Assembly: GCF_900637295.1 (NCBI RefSeq)
Contig: NZ_LR134363.1
Span: 806,001 to 870,000, forward strand
Source: Actinomyces slackii
GTDB taxonomy: Bacteria; Actinomycetota; Actinomycetes; Actinomycetales; Actinomycetaceae
Length of the DNA stretch: 64,000 nucleotides
Reading direction: 5' to 3'
Part shown: positions 16,264 through 26,225 of the stretch, in pieces
Layout: each line of letters opens with the position of its first letter
Numbering within the stretch: position 1 is the first letter of the stretch
Notes under the pieces: generated by a model
What the model was told of the DNA's origin: nothing
The model's input: only the letters and a program-made list of their open reading frames with translations
The model's database searches: none
Made by a program: the position numbers and the translations under genes

Positions 16264-17604
16264 TCAGCCTCCTGATCCCATGGTGAGGGTTGTGCGCTCG
16301 ATGTGGACCGTGGAGTCCTTGAAGCCCTCCTCGCGGGTGAGGGTGACGACCTCCAGGTCCTCGGTGCGGGGCGTGGTGGACGTGTCGTTCATGGGGAGCC
16401 AGGAGGTGGGCGGCTGTTTCTTCTCGCGCTGGTCTTCGGTCTCGTAGAAGAGCCACGCTTGTCCCGTGGGTGTCACAGCCGTGTCGATCTGCGGGTTGCT
16501 GACATTGATCGTGGTTCCGGAGTGGAGGTCGATGAGTTCCTGCCGGGCGGCGTTCCAGGCAGCATCATCCCTGGCAGCGGGCAGGGCCTGACCGTCTGCG
16601 AGACGCACGAGTCCCCCGGCCGGTAGGAACCGTGTGACCCGGTCATAGGTCTGCTGGACCGTCCCGGTGCTGGGGTCGTTGAGAGTCACCGTGGTCAGGA
16701 TGCACTTGTTGGGGCCGCAGGAGATCCCCGGCGGAGTGGTGGACAGGAGCGCGCCGCGGGCGGTAGCGCCTACGAGCCAGTTGGTGGAGCGCCAGGAGCT
16801 CCCTGAGGCCTTCGGACTGGATAAGGGGTAGGTAGTGATCTCTCCGGCCTCGGGGCGGAAGGTGGAGGATGTTTGGACCAGAAGGTCGTTGTTGGTCAGG
16901 GCCTGCCCCAGCAGGACGCCGCTCACCTCCACGGTGCGCACCACCTCTCCGGTCTTGGTGGACAGGATGAGAATCGTGTGTTTCTGCGGGTGGTCTGCGT
17001 TCCAGCGCGGAGAGTCGGGGGGATCGGTCTGTGAGGGCTGCATCTCCAGGCGCAGTGCCACGTACTCGCCGTCGGCGCTGACAGAGGTGGCGTCAGGCTT
17101 ATGCCAGGTGGAGTACACCCAGCTCTCTGAGTCGTAGGCATACCGGGTGTCAACGAGAGGACTGACCGTGCGGAACCACCGCACTGTCCCGGTCTTGGAA
17201 TCAAGCGAAGCGAGGATGGTGTGAATGGTGCGGTCGGTGTCCCGGGACGAGTCAGGTTCCTCCGCTTGTGGCTCAGCGAGGATGGCAAGCGGCCCATGGG
17301 CAGTGGGGACCAGGTCCATCTGCTTGTAGCCGTCCCGCCGGGCTCCGGCGGTCACGGCCCATTCGCGGGAACGGCTGCTGCGAGTGCTGGGTGTGCTCAC
17401 CTCTGCCGCCTCGGCCTCGCTTTGGCCGCCCAAGTCGCCGACCTCGGCGCTCTCGTAGATCCATCCCCCGGAAGATTCGGAGGATTGAGTCGTGGACAGC
17501 CAAGGGATCAGTGATATCAGTGCCAGCGCGACGACTGAGATCAGTGCCATCATGCGCAGACGAGCCCGGATAGTGTTGCGTTGAGAACTAGTTGAGAACA
17601 ACAC
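16264..17604 (-). CDS. Propeller array type B, member B1
   Basis: 446-aa protein defining type B: a short basic cytoplasmic tail, one membrane helix (about 20-38), a SxDLGGQxEAxxA linker, then an extracytoplasmic domain with PQQ-like blades (TGTVRWFRT near 138 and ILSTKTGEVVRTVE near 215). Shared signatures are LVPTAHGP, ADGEYVALRLE, LGQALTNDLLVQTSST, WLVGATARG and a closing RTTLTMxxGG. A close cysteine pair, CGPNKC near 297, occurs in all seven B proteins with 4-8 residues between the cysteines, supporting an exported disulfide. The GTG start lies 1 nt after the A2 stop. Closest relative in the window is B2. Confidence 0.72.
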   Translation of the reverse strand: MLFSTSSQRNTIRARLRMMALISVVALALISLIPWLSTTQSSESSGGWIYESAEVGDLGGQSEAEAAEVSTPSTRSSRSREWAVTAGARRDGYKQMDLVPTAHGPLAILAEPQAEEPDSSRDTDRTIHTILASLDSKTGTVRWFRTVSPLVDTRYAYDSESWVYSTWHKPDATSVSADGEYVALRLEMQPSQTDPPDSPRWNADHPQKHTILILSTKTGEVVRTVEVSGVLLGQALTNNDLLVQTSSTFRPEAGEITTYPLSSPKASGSSWRSTNWLVGATARGALLSTTPPGISCGPNKCILTTVTLNDPSTGTVQQTYDRVTRFLPAGGLVRLADGQALPAARDDAAWNAARQELIDLHSGTTINVSNPQIDTAVTPTGQAWLFYETEDQREKKQPPTSWLPMNDTSTTPRTEDLEVVTLTREEGFKDSTVHIERTTLTMGSGG

Positions 17605-17605
17605 G

Positions 17606-19573
17606 CTACATCACCCCATACACCGTGATCTCGCTGGGGTACTCGTCAGTCAATGCATCGGTTATCACCAGTGCAATGACAGAGCATCCGGGAACCGACA
17701 TGACATAGGGTTTGCCGCGTTTGAACGATTCTTCGTCGCCCCAGATGAGCTCCACCTCTCCGTAATGGAATCCGAAGGATGTGCTCGCAGGCGTTGAGAA
17801 CGATAGCGGCTCCGCCCCATTGGCTGGGGTGATCCGCACCTCCGTGCCTGGCTGCGATGCGCCGTGGGGTGCGCGATCGCCGCTAATGACTGAAGCTGCG
17901 ATCGATGCGCTCTGCTCCGCGGGGACGGCCGTGCGGTCCTGTGGATCGAGGATGGCACCGATCCAGACGGCTGCCTCCCCCTTTTTTATGACGTTGCCTC
18001 TCGTGTTGATGTGGTGCTGCGCAGTCTCAGGGATGGTGATGAGCGTGTCGGCTGCCCGTGAGGCGACAGAATTGATCCCCGTCCCCCTGCCCAGGGGAGT
18101 CTTTTTCACGGTCGCCGCATCTCCTGCGGCGGCGACCTCATCAATATTGACAGCGGACATGGTCCATACCGTCGCTGCGTCCGGGGCTCGCGTGGCCTCC
18201 TCGCAGGTCGCCATCCAGGGCCCCTGGTTGACGCCATGGTAGGCGGCTACCGGATCCGGGCAGGCATCAGGCAACGTGATCCTGGCGGTGACGTCTGAGA
18301 CGGGAACCAGGGTGACGCTGCGGGCCACCGTCTCCAGACGTCCATCCGTCTTGGACGATCTCGGGAGGATGAAGGTGGAGCGTCCGGCTGTGCCGGACCG
18401 AGGCTGGTCCTCATCCCAGAGCTCGTCTCCATCGACCCTGCCCAGAACGCTCCTGCCATCCAGCGCGATGACATCGGTGTCGATAAGAGCGGCGGAGTCG
18501 GTGAGCTGGACCAAGGGAGGCTCGAGCGAGGGGAGTAGGCGATGCGCCGTCGTCTTGCCGGTCATCGTGTCCAGGATGACGATGGTCAGTGCCCTGGCGC
18601 TCTTGAAGTCAGTGTCCTTGGCGACGACGCCGAAGGCGACGTGCCGTCGGTCAGGGCTGGTCACCAGCAGGTACGGTCCGTTCGGGCGGCCCTCGTATGT
18701 GTTGACATAGGTGGCTCCTGGCGCTCTGTAACTCCATAGGACGGAGCCGTTCTGGCCGTCGAGGGCCGTGAGGCCGTCGTCCGTCATGACGATGGGGCCG
18801 CGCACCCCGGATGCAAGGGCGAAGTTATTGGCCACGCCCACCACGGTGGTCTGCCACCCGAGCTTGGTGGGCGCGGCCGTGGGCAGGGCCGGCAGCGCCT
18901 CCTCGCTGACGGCGTCGGCCAACTGTTGGATGGGACGGAGCTCCAGGTCCGGGGCGGGCAGGACCACTCCCGGCACGGCCAGGACCAGGGCCACCACCGC
19001 CGCCGGAGCGCAGGCCGCCAGGACCGTCCGGAACCATGGCCTCATGTGAGCACGGCGGACAGTGGCAGGAGCGACGTCGTCGGCCGCCCCAGTTCCTGCC
19101 GCCGCGTTGTCCACACTGCCCGGGCTCTGCTTGCTCTCCCTCTCAAGGTCGTGCCGAATTCTGCAGGCCATGAACAGGGAGAGGCTGATCCCCACCAGCA
19201 GCAGGACCCCGATCACCACGAGATTGAGGAGGGGGCGAGTGCCATCCGTTGTATAGACCCGCCACCAGGCGTCGAACAGGGGCAGCGATGCCATCCCTGC
19301 GGCGATCACAGGCATGCTCAGTAGGATCGCATCTTCCAGCGGAGTCTGGGCCCTGCCGTTGAAGCCTTTGGGGATCACAAAGAGCGCCAGGAAGCCGGCC
19401 ACGAGGATCGGCGCTGGCCAGTAGCCCGGCTGCTCATGAAAGGTCGGCTTGGGGTACCCCAGCCATACGGCCCAGGCCAGGGCCAGGACCGCGGCGACCA
19501 GGGCGCCGAGGCCGGCGGCCAGAAGCGGGTCGGGCAGGCGGGAAGTGAGCCTGCGGAACGAGGTGCTGTCCAT
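17606..19573 (-). CDS. Propeller array type A, member A2
   Basis: 655 aa, nearly a twin of A3: long stretches are identical in both protein and DNA, for example around AVNIDEVAA and ITPANGAEPLSFSTP. Helices at about 17-38, 51-67, 83-104, 115-136 and 185-205 are followed by a blade motif ALDGQNGSVLWSYRAPG near 268. The GTAGHSTF signature reads GTAGRSTF here. Cysteine pair DAC/MATC and terminal VPGC are present. The cytoplasmic loop before the last helix is short and Ala/Asp-rich. The ATG 19573 has AGGAGG upstream; an extension of the open frame upstream is just the B2 gene read in another frame. The first 71 bp of coding sequence are identical to those of A1. Confidence 0.74.
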   Translation of the reverse strand: MDSTSFRRLTSRLPDPLLAAGLGALVAAVLALAWAVWLGYPKPTFHEQPGYWPAPILVAGFLALFVIPKGFNGRAQTPLEDAILLSMPVIAAGMASLPLFDAWWRVYTTDGTRPLLNLVVIGVLLLVGISLSLFMACRIRHDLERESKQSPGSVDNAAAGTGAADDVAPATVRRAHMRPWFRTVLAACAPAAVVALVLAVPGVVLPAPDLELRPIQQLADAVSEEALPALPTAAPTKLGWQTTVVGVANNFALASGVRGPIVMTDDGLTALDGQNGSVLWSYRAPGATYVNTYEGRPNGPYLLVTSPDRRHVAFGVVAKDTDFKSARALTIVILDTMTGKTTAHRLLPSLEPPLVQLTDSAALIDTDVIALDGRSVLGRVDGDELWDEDQPRSGTAGRSTFILPRSSKTDGRLETVARSVTLVPVSDVTARITLPDACPDPVAAYHGVNQGPWMATCEEATRAPDAATVWTMSAVNIDEVAAAGDAATVKKTPLGRGTGINSVASRAADTLITIPETAQHHINTRGNVIKKGEAAVWIGAILDPQDRTAVPAEQSASIAASVISGDRAPHGASQPGTEVRITPANGAEPLSFSTPASTSFGFHYGEVELIWGDEESFKRGKPYVMSVPGCSVIALVITDALTDEYPSEITVYGVM

Positions 19574-19575
19574 GC

Positions 19576-20940
19576 TCAGCCTCCTGATCCCATGGTGAGG
19601 GTTGTGCGCTCGATGTGGACCGTGGAGTCCTTGAAACCTTTCTTGTGGGCCTCCTCGGTGCTCTGCTCCTCGAGGGTGAGGGTGACGACATCCAGGTCCT
19701 CGGTGCGGGGCGTGGCTGAGTGGTCGCCCACGAGGAGCCATGAGCTGGGCGGAGGAGCTTTCCGATCCCCGGCATCGGAATCGTGGAAGAGCCACGCCTG
19801 TCCCGTGGGCGCCACCTCCGTGCCGATCAGCAGGTTGCTGACATCGATTCTGGCTCCGGAGTGAACGTCGATGAATTCCCGCGGGGCGGCATCCCAGGCG
19901 GCATCGTCCTCGGCGGCGGGCAGGGCCTGACCATCCGGGAGACGCAGGAGCCCTCCGGCTGGGAAGATCCCCATGACCCGGTCGTAGGTCTGCTGGACTG
20001 TCCCTGTGGCAGGGTTGTGGACTGTCACCGTGGCCAGGACGCATATCGCAGAGTTGCAGAAGGCTTTGGATGGGGCGGTGGACAGGAGGGCACCGCGGGC
20101 GGTAGCGCCTACGAGCCAGTTGGTGGAGCGCCAGGAGTTCCCTGAGGCCTTCGGACTGGACAGGGAGTAGGTAGTGATCTCTCCGCCCTCGGGACGGTAA
20201 GTGGAGGATGTTTGGACCAGAAGGTCGTTGTTGGTCAGGGCCTGCCCCAGCACGACGCCGTGCGTCTCCACGGTGCGCACCACCTCTCCGGTCTTGGTGG
20301 ATAGGACGAGAATCGTCTGCTTCGGCGGGTGATCCGCGTTCCAGCGCGGAGAGTCCGAGTCATCGAGGGACAGTGAGGGCTGCGTCTCCAGGCGCAGTGC
20401 CACGTACTCGCCGTCGGCGCTCACGGAGATGGCGTCGGGCTTCTGCCAGTCTTCGGATGCTCCCCGTACTGACTCGTTGGAGCGCGGGATGTCAACAACG
20501 GGCCTGACCGTGCGGAACCACCGCACCGCCCCGGTTTTGGGATCAAGAGATGCAAGGATGGTGCCGTCGGGCCCTCGTAAAGAGCGAGGCTTGTCCCATC
20601 GCGGCTCATTGAGGATGACAAGCGGTCCGTGGGCCGTGGGGACCAGGTCCATCTCTTCGTCGTCGTCGGTGGAATAGTCGCTTTTGGCGGTCACGATCCA
20701 ACTGGGGGAGCCGTTGCCGCCCGTGCGCGGCTCGCTCAGTTCCGCCTCCTTGGCCTCGTCCTGGCCACCCAAGTCGCTGACCTTGGTGCTCTCGTACTTG
20801 TACTCGGAAAGCTCGGAGAATCGAATCATGGACAGCCAGGGGGTCAGTGATACCAGTGCCAGTGCGGTGATGATGATCAGCGAAGCCATGCGCAGACGAG
20901 TTCGGATACTGTCGCGTTGAGGACTGCTCGAGAAAGACAC
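19576..20940 (-). CDS. Propeller array type B, member B2
   Basis: 454-aa type B protein, closest to B1; large parts of the middle (for example SSPKASGNSWRSTNWLVG) are almost the same. One helix lies near residues 18-36. Blades include TGAVRWFRTVRP near 137 and LVLSTKTGEVVRTVE near 220. The cysteine pair is CNSAIC. An insertion near the C-terminus (EEQSTEEAHKKGF) distinguishes it from B1. The GTG start lies 1 nt after the A3 stop, and its own stop lies 2 nt before the A2 start, so A3-B2-A2 are tightly coupled. Its last 62 bp belong to a 133-bp repeat identical to the B1/A1 junction. Confidence 0.72.
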   Translation of the reverse strand: MSFSSSPQRDSIRTRLRMASLIIITALALVSLTPWLSMIRFSELSEYKYESTKVSDLGGQDEAKEAELSEPRTGGNGSPSWIVTAKSDYSTDDDEEMDLVPTAHGPLVILNEPRWDKPRSLRGPDGTILASLDPKTGAVRWFRTVRPVVDIPRSNESVRGASEDWQKPDAISVSADGEYVALRLETQPSLSLDDSDSPRWNADHPPKQTILVLSTKTGEVVRTVETHGVVLGQALTNNDLLVQTSSTYRPEGGEITTYSLSSPKASGNSWRSTNWLVGATARGALLSTAPSKAFCNSAICVLATVTVHNPATGTVQQTYDRVMGIFPAGGLLRLPDGQALPAAEDDAAWDAAPREFIDVHSGARIDVSNLLIGTEVAPTGQAWLFHDSDAGDRKAPPPSSWLLVGDHSATPRTEDLDVVTLTLEEQSTEEAHKKGFKDSTVHIERTTLTMGSGG

Positions 20941-20941
20941 G

Positions 20942-22912
20942 CTACATCACCCCGTACACTGTGATCTCACTGGGGTGGTTGTCATTCGATACTCGGGTTG
21001 TCACCAGTGCAATGACGGAGCATCCGGGCGTCGAGATGGCATAAGGATTACCGTACTTGAACGACCTTTTTTCGCTCCACACGAGTTCTGTCTCGCCGTA
21101 CTCGTTTCCAAGGGGAGCTCCTGTAGGCGTTGAGAACGATAGCGGCTCCGCCCCATTGGCTGGGGTGATCCGCACCTCCGTGCCTGGGCGCGCTGCGCCG
21201 TGTGGTGACGGATCGCCGCTAATGACCGAGGCTCCGATGGATGCGCTCTGCTCCGCGGGGATGGCCGTACGGTCCTGTGGGTTGAGGACGACGCCGATCC
21301 AGCCGGTTCTGGGCGTCCCCTCTGATACATCACCAGTCGCTTCTATGTAGTACGGCGCATCCTCGGGTATGGTGATTAGCGTATCGGCCGCCCGTGAGGC
21401 GTCAGAATTGATCCCAGTCCCCTTGCCCAGAGGGGTCTTCTCCACCGTCGCCGCATCTCCTGTGGCGGCAACCTCATCAATATTGACAGCGGACATGGTC
21501 CACACTGTCGCCGTGTCCGGGGTCCGCGTGGCCTCCTCGCAGGTCGCCATCCAGGGCCCCTGGTTAACCCCGCGGCGGTAGGTGACCAGCGGGTCCGGGC
21601 AGGTGTGAGGCAGCGTGATCCTGGCGGTGGGGTTGGAGACGGGAACCAGGATGGCGCTGGTGTCCACAATCTCAGGACTGCCCGTCGTCTCGGACGATCC
21701 CGGGAGGATGAAGGTGGAGCGTCCGGCTGTGCCGGACCGAGGCTGGTCCTCATCCCAGAGCTCGTCTTCATCGATCCTGCCCAGAATGTTCCCGCCATCC
21801 AGGGCGATGACGTGGGCGCCGATGAGGGCGGCGGAGTCGGTGAGTTGGAGCAGTGGGGGCTTGACCGAGGGGAGTGGGCGCTGCGCCGTCGTCCTGCCGG
21901 TCATCGTGTCCAGGACGACGATGGTCAGGTCCTTGGCATTCTTGAAGCCAGTGTCCTTGGTGATGACGCCGAAGGCGATGTGCCGTCGGTCAGGGCTGGT
22001 CACCAGGAGGTACGCCCCCTCCGGATGGTCGTCGGATGTGTGGACGTAGCCGGCTCCGGGCACCCTGTAGCTCCACAGGACGGAGCCGTTTTCACCGTCG
22101 AGAGCCGTGAGACCATCGTCTGTCATGAGGATTGGGCCGCGCACCCCGGATGCAAGCGCGAAGTTCTCGGCCACGCCCATGACGGTGGTCTGCCACCCGA
22201 GCTTGGTGGGCGCGGCCGTGGGCAGGGCCGGCAGCGCCTCCTCGTCGATGGTGTCGGCCAGCTGCAGGGCGGGGCGTAGCTCCAGGTCCGGGGCGGGCAG
22301 AAGCACGCCCGGCACGGCCAGGAGCAGGGCCACCACCGCCGCCGGAGCACAGGCCACCAGAGCCGTCCGGGCCCACGGCTTCAGAGGAGCACGGTGGTCA
22401 GCGGCGTGAGCGACGTCGTCGGCCTCCTCAGTTCCTGCCTCCGCGTTGTCCGCTCCGCCCTGGGTCTGACTGCTGCGCCTCTCAATGTCGTGCCGAATCC
22501 TGCGGGCCGTGAATAGGGAGAGGCTGATCCCCATCAGCAGCAGGACTGCGATCACCACGAGATTGAGGAGGGGGCGGGTGCCAATCGTTGCGTAGACGCG
22601 CCACCAGGCGAGGAACAGGGACAGAGACGCCATCCCCGCGGTGATCATCGGCACGCTCAGCAGGATTGCGTCGCCCAGCGGGGTCCGGGCCTTGCCGTTG
22701 AAGCCCTTGGGGATCACGAAGAGCGCCACGCAGCCGGCCACGAGGATCAGCACTGGACCGTACTCCGGTTGCTCATGAAAGGTCGGCTTGGGGTACCCCA
22801 GCCACACGGCCCAGGCCAGGGCCAGGACCGCGGCGACCAGGGCGCCGAGGCCAGCGGCCAGGAGCGGGTCGGGCAGGCGGGAAGTGAGCCTGCGGAACGA
22901 GGTGCTGTCCAT
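20942..22912 (-). CDS. Propeller array type A, member A3
   Basis: 656 aa, sister of A2 and evidently the product of a recent duplication of an A-B unit. The same five helices and signatures are present. Differences cluster in loops (HTSDDHPEGAY, EATGDVSEGTPRTGW) and in the cysteine region (HTC then MATC), whereas blade cores are unchanged. That pattern suggests selection on exposed loops or patchwork gene conversion. Starts with ATG behind AGGAGG, 2 nt after the B3 stop. The stop is followed 1 nt later by the B2 start. The open frame matches A2 in length, with no frameshift. Confidence 0.74.
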   Translation of the reverse strand: MDSTSFRRLTSRLPDPLLAAGLGALVAAVLALAWAVWLGYPKPTFHEQPEYGPVLILVAGCVALFVIPKGFNGKARTPLGDAILLSVPMITAGMASLSLFLAWWRVYATIGTRPLLNLVVIAVLLLMGISLSLFTARRIRHDIERRSSQTQGGADNAEAGTEEADDVAHAADHRAPLKPWARTALVACAPAAVVALLLAVPGVLLPAPDLELRPALQLADTIDEEALPALPTAAPTKLGWQTTVMGVAENFALASGVRGPILMTDDGLTALDGENGSVLWSYRVPGAGYVHTSDDHPEGAYLLVTSPDRRHIAFGVITKDTGFKNAKDLTIVVLDTMTGRTTAQRPLPSVKPPLLQLTDSAALIGAHVIALDGGNILGRIDEDELWDEDQPRSGTAGRSTFILPGSSETTGSPEIVDTSAILVPVSNPTARITLPHTCPDPLVTYRRGVNQGPWMATCEEATRTPDTATVWTMSAVNIDEVAATGDAATVEKTPLGKGTGINSDASRAADTLITIPEDAPYYIEATGDVSEGTPRTGWIGVVLNPQDRTAIPAEQSASIGASVISGDPSPHGAARPGTEVRITPANGAEPLSFSTPTGAPLGNEYGETELVWSEKRSFKYGNPYAISTPGCSVIALVTTRVSNDNHPSEITVYGVM

Positions 22913-22914
22913 GC

Positions 22915-24261
22915 TCAGCCTCCTGCGGTCATGGTCAGGGTTGTGCGCTCGATGAGGGCGAGGTGCTTGCTGTTCTCGTAGGTGGGGCCCTTGGTGATGG
23001 TCTCCAGGGGGTTGGTGCTGGGGGTAGTCGACGCTCCGTCTGGGTTGGTGCTGCCGATGGGGAGCCAGGACCTCGCCGTCGTTCCTTGTTTGTCGGTTTT
23101 CGGGGTGCTCAGCAGCCAGGCTCGGCCTGTGGGGGTGACGGTCACGCTCACCTCGTGGCCCGTGATGTCGGTGGTGGTTCCGGTGTGCAGGTCGACGAGC
23201 TCCCGGTGAGCGGCGTTCCAGGAGGCCTCGTCGTCGGGGGTGGGTGGCGTTTGGCCGTCGGTGAGGCGCTCGATCCCGCCATCGGGGTGGATGGTGGTGA
23301 CCCGGTCATAGGTGTCCTGAACGGCTCCGGTGGTGGGGTCGTTGAGGGTGACGGTGGCGTTGAGGCAGCGACTAGGGTTGCAGGGCTGACGTTCGACGGT
23401 GGAGGACAGGATGGCGCTGTCCGCGGTGGCGCCGGCCAGCCAGCCGGTCGCCTCCCAGGAGTCCGCAGGGGCCTCAGAGTCGGTTAGGGGGTAGGCGCTG
23501 ATCTGGCCGCCCTCGGGGTGGTAGGTGGAGGAGGTCAGAATGACCAGGCTGTCATTGGTCAACGCCTGGCCCAGCACGTTATCGCCGGTGGTCTCGACCT
23601 TTCGCACCAGCTCACCGGTCTTGGTGGACAGAACGACCACCGCCTGGCTGGGCGAGGGCGTGGGTCCATCGGAGAAGATGTCGTCGTCGTTGTGGCCAGT
23701 GGGCTGCAGATCAAGCCGGAAGGCGGCGTACTCGCCGTCGGCGCTGACAGAAATGATCTCCGAGGGCAGATCGAAGGCGCGCCACAGGCTGCCGTCGTGA
23801 TCGAAGTCCACGGCGGGGGTGACGCTCCGGTACCAGCGGATCTTCCCGGTGTCCGGATCCAAGCCCGCCACGGAGGCATGGGTTGGCATGACGCGCTCTG
23901 CTTTCTCGGGGTCGGAGGATGGGGGAATGGTGAGGATCGCGATCGGGCCATGGGCAGTCGGCACCAGGGTCTGGTTCTCTCTTTTATCGGAGGGCGGGAC
24001 TGTGGCAGTCACCGACCACATGGTCTCGCCGTCCGGGGCGGGCTCCGGAGAGCCGATTCCCGCGGCCTCCGCCTCCTTCTGGCCACCGATGTCGCTCAGC
24101 GTGGTCTGGATATAGCGCAGGGTTGGTTCCGATGTCGACTGCGAGGAGGAGGGCTCGATGACCCAGGTGGCCACTCCCGTGGCCGTCAGGAACAGAGCGC
24201 AAGTAAGAGTGGCAAGCCACAGTCGAGCCCGCATGCTGTCCTTCCAGGTTCGTGTGCTCAC
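22915..24261 (-). CDS. Propeller array type B, member B3
   Basis: 448-aa type B protein, more diverged than B1/B2. One helix lies at about 14-34 (LATLTCALFLTATGVATWVI). Blades: GLDPDTGKIRWYRSVTP near 138 and VVLSTKTGELVRKVETT near 215. The cysteine pair is CNPSRC near 295. Unique acidic loops (HNDDDIFSDGPTPSPSQ) and a long Asn/Thr-rich insertion before the C-terminal RTTLTMTAGG are present. The GTG start lies 6 nt after the A4 stop, the widest gap in the array. It forms a unit with A4 upstream, following the order A then B. Confidence 0.72.
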   Translation of the reverse strand: MSTRTWKDSMRARLWLATLTCALFLTATGVATWVIEPSSSQSTSEPTLRYIQTTLSDIGGQKEAEAAGIGSPEPAPDGETMWSVTATVPPSDKRENQTLVPTAHGPIAILTIPPSSDPEKAERVMPTHASVAGLDPDTGKIRWYRSVTPAVDFDHDGSLWRAFDLPSEIISVSADGEYAAFRLDLQPTGHNDDDIFSDGPTPSPSQAVVVLSTKTGELVRKVETTGDNVLGQALTNDSLVILTSSTYHPEGGQISAYPLTDSEAPADSWEATGWLAGATADSAILSSTVERQPCNPSRCLNATVTLNDPTTGAVQDTYDRVTTIHPDGGIERLTDGQTPPTPDDEASWNAAHRELVDLHTGTTTDITGHEVSVTVTPTGRAWLLSTPKTDKQGTTARSWLPIGSTNPDGASTTPSTNPLETITKGPTYENSKHLALIERTTLTMTAGG

Positions 24262-24267
24262 GTCGTG

Positions 24268-26223
24268 TCACCTCACTGCGTAGATGGCGATCTCGTCATG
24301 GATTTTGCTATCGGTGCCTGCGTTCTGGTTACTCATGAAAACCACCACGATACAGCCGGGAGTCGACAGCACCCGGAAGTCACTTTTTCCTGACATTTTG
24401 TTGTAAACGAGTCTCCGTGGTTCGAGGTCGGAATGGGGAGGGTCCTGGTCAAAGCTCTGAGTGGAGGCGATCGGAATTGTCAGGGGCGAGGCTCCCCCAC
24501 CCGGGGCGATATTCAGTTCGTAGACGGCGTCGGGCATCGTGCCGGAGGGCGCGGAATGGGTGAAGGTGGCCGCGCCGATGCTGGAGCTCTGCTCGGCGGG
24601 GAGGGCTGTGCGCGCGCTCGGGTCGAGGACGGTTCCCGCCCAGGGCGGGTCCTCTGACGAGAGCGGGGGATCGGTGGTGTCAGACGAGCCTTCCTCCATC
24701 TCCCGCACCGGGAAGGTGACAAGGGTGTTAGCGGCTGCGGAGGCCACGCTGTTCATGCCCAGGCCCTCGCCCATGGGGATCTGCTCGACGGCGCTCGCAT
24801 CCCCTGCGGCGGCAACCTCGTCAATGTTGATCGCGGAGATGCTCCAGACCTGAGGCTGGTCCTCCGGTGCCTCCTTCTCGGAGCAGGTCGCCGCCCAGCC
24901 GTCCTGAATGACCATCTCATCCATGGGGGTGAAGAGCTCCAAGCAGATGCTCTGCACGGGAATGCGTGCGCTCAGGTCAGAGTCCGGGACAAGGGTGAGG
25001 GTCGGCAGGCTGTCGTTCTCCCTCTCAGGGGCGAGAGCGAAGGTGGAGTGTCCTGCCGTCCCCACGGGCAGAGGGCCATCCATGTCAGAAGTCAGCCGAC
25101 CCAGGTGCCGGCCACCGTCCAAGGCGATGACGTCGTGGTTGATGAGAGCGGCGGAGTCGGTGAGTTGAAGAGTTATCTCTTTGGAAGAGATCTTTCCATC
25201 TGTATCCGTGTCATCTTGCGGGAATTGGTATGTGGTAGTTGTCTTGCCGGTCATGGTGTCCAGGATGACGACGGTTGTCGCGGACGCCTCCTTGAAGCGG
25301 GGGTCGAAGACGCGTGCGGCGAAGGCGACGTGCCGATGGTCAGGGCTGCTCACCAGCATGTAAGGGGAGCGCGTTCCCGTGCTGTGGTCTCGAAGAGTGG
25401 AGAGATAGCCGGCATCCAGCGCGTCGTAGGTCCACAGAATGGAGCCGTCGTTGCCGTCCAGGGCGGTCAGGCCGTTGTTGGTCATGAGGATGGGGCCGCG
25501 TGCTCCTGCGGCCATGGTCAGGTCCGTGATATCGCCGAGGAGTGACGCGTGCCAGATGCTCTCAGTGGGGGCTCCGGTCGGCACTGCGGGCAGGTTGTCC
25601 TGGCTGACGGCATCGGTGAGTGTCTGCTTGGCGCGGATGCTCAGGTTCGGGGAGGGCAGGGCGGCGCCCACTGTTGCGATGACCAGGGCTACTGCCAGTG
25701 CTGGGGCGCAGGCGGCCAGGCACGTGAGTGCCCACCGGCGTCGGCGAGGCGGTGAGGAGGCCTTGGATCGGCCGGTGGATAGTGGGCGGCGGACTGTGCG
25801 GATCTTGCGGGCCATGAGCAGGGTGGAGCCGATGCCTGCCAGGAGGAGGCCTGCGATTGCCAGGACCTGCACGCCCTGGCGGGTGCCGTCCAGGAGATAG
25901 GCGTCGCGCCAACTGCGCAGGAAGGGGAAGGAAATTAAACCCGCGGCTACGATCGGCGTGGACAGCAGAGCGATATCGGATGCCAGGCCCTGGGGCTTCT
26001 CCTGCTTGAAGCCGTATGGGGTGATCAGCACGGTGGCCACGATCGTCACGACGGTCAATTGGGAGGTGTAGGTCCACAGCTCACCGAGGCGCTCGCCCTC
26101 CGCCCAGCGCCAGACGGCCCAGGCCAGGACCACAGCAGAGGCGGCCAGCGCGCCGATGGCAGCGGCGGTCATCGGATCCGATAGGCGTCGCAGCAGTGGA
26201 AGGAGCCGTGAGAATCGAGCCAC
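24268..26223 (-). CDS. Propeller array type A, member A4
   Basis: 651 aa. The start is the GTG at 26223, behind the same AGGAGGCTGAGC ribosome-site block that precedes A1-A3 and 2 nt after the B4 stop. Helices lie at about 19-42, 52-70, 82-103, 118-139 and 172-193. The fourth is followed by a strongly basic loop (RKIRTVRRP and PPRRRRW). Blade motif ALDGNDGSILWTYDALDAG near 257. Signatures [16 protein letters not shown] and AINIDEVAA are intact. Cysteines in QSIC, AATC and TPGC. It is a separate subfamily from A2/A3, showing the array is not just recent copies. Confidence 0.74.
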   Translation of the reverse strand: MARFSRLLPLLRRLSDPMTAAAIGALAASAVVLAWAVWRWAEGERLGELWTYTSQLTVVTIVATVLITPYGFKQEKPQGLASDIALLSTPIVAAGLISFPFLRSWRDAYLLDGTRQGVQVLAIAGLLLAGIGSTLLMARKIRTVRRPLSTGRSKASSPPRRRRWALTCLAACAPALAVALVIATVGAALPSPNLSIRAKQTLTDAVSQDNLPAVPTGAPTESIWHASLLGDITDLTMAAGARGPILMTNNGLTALDGNDGSILWTYDALDAGYLSTLRDHSTGTRSPYMLVSSPDHRHVAFAARVFDPRFKEASATTVVILDTMTGKTTTTYQFPQDDTDTDGKISSKEITLQLTDSAALINHDVIALDGGRHLGRLTSDMDGPLPVGTAGHSTFALAPERENDSLPTLTLVPDSDLSARIPVQSICLELFTPMDEMVIQDGWAATCSEKEAPEDQPQVWSISAINIDEVAAAGDASAVEQIPMGEGLGMNSVASAAANTLVTFPVREMEEGSSDTTDPPLSSEDPPWAGTVLDPSARTALPAEQSSSIGAATFTHSAPSGTMPDAVYELNIAPGGGASPLTIPIASTQSFDQDPPHSDLEPRRLVYNKMSGKSDFRVLSTPGCIVVVFMSNQNAGTDSKIHDEIAIYAVR

Positions 26224-26225
26224 GC

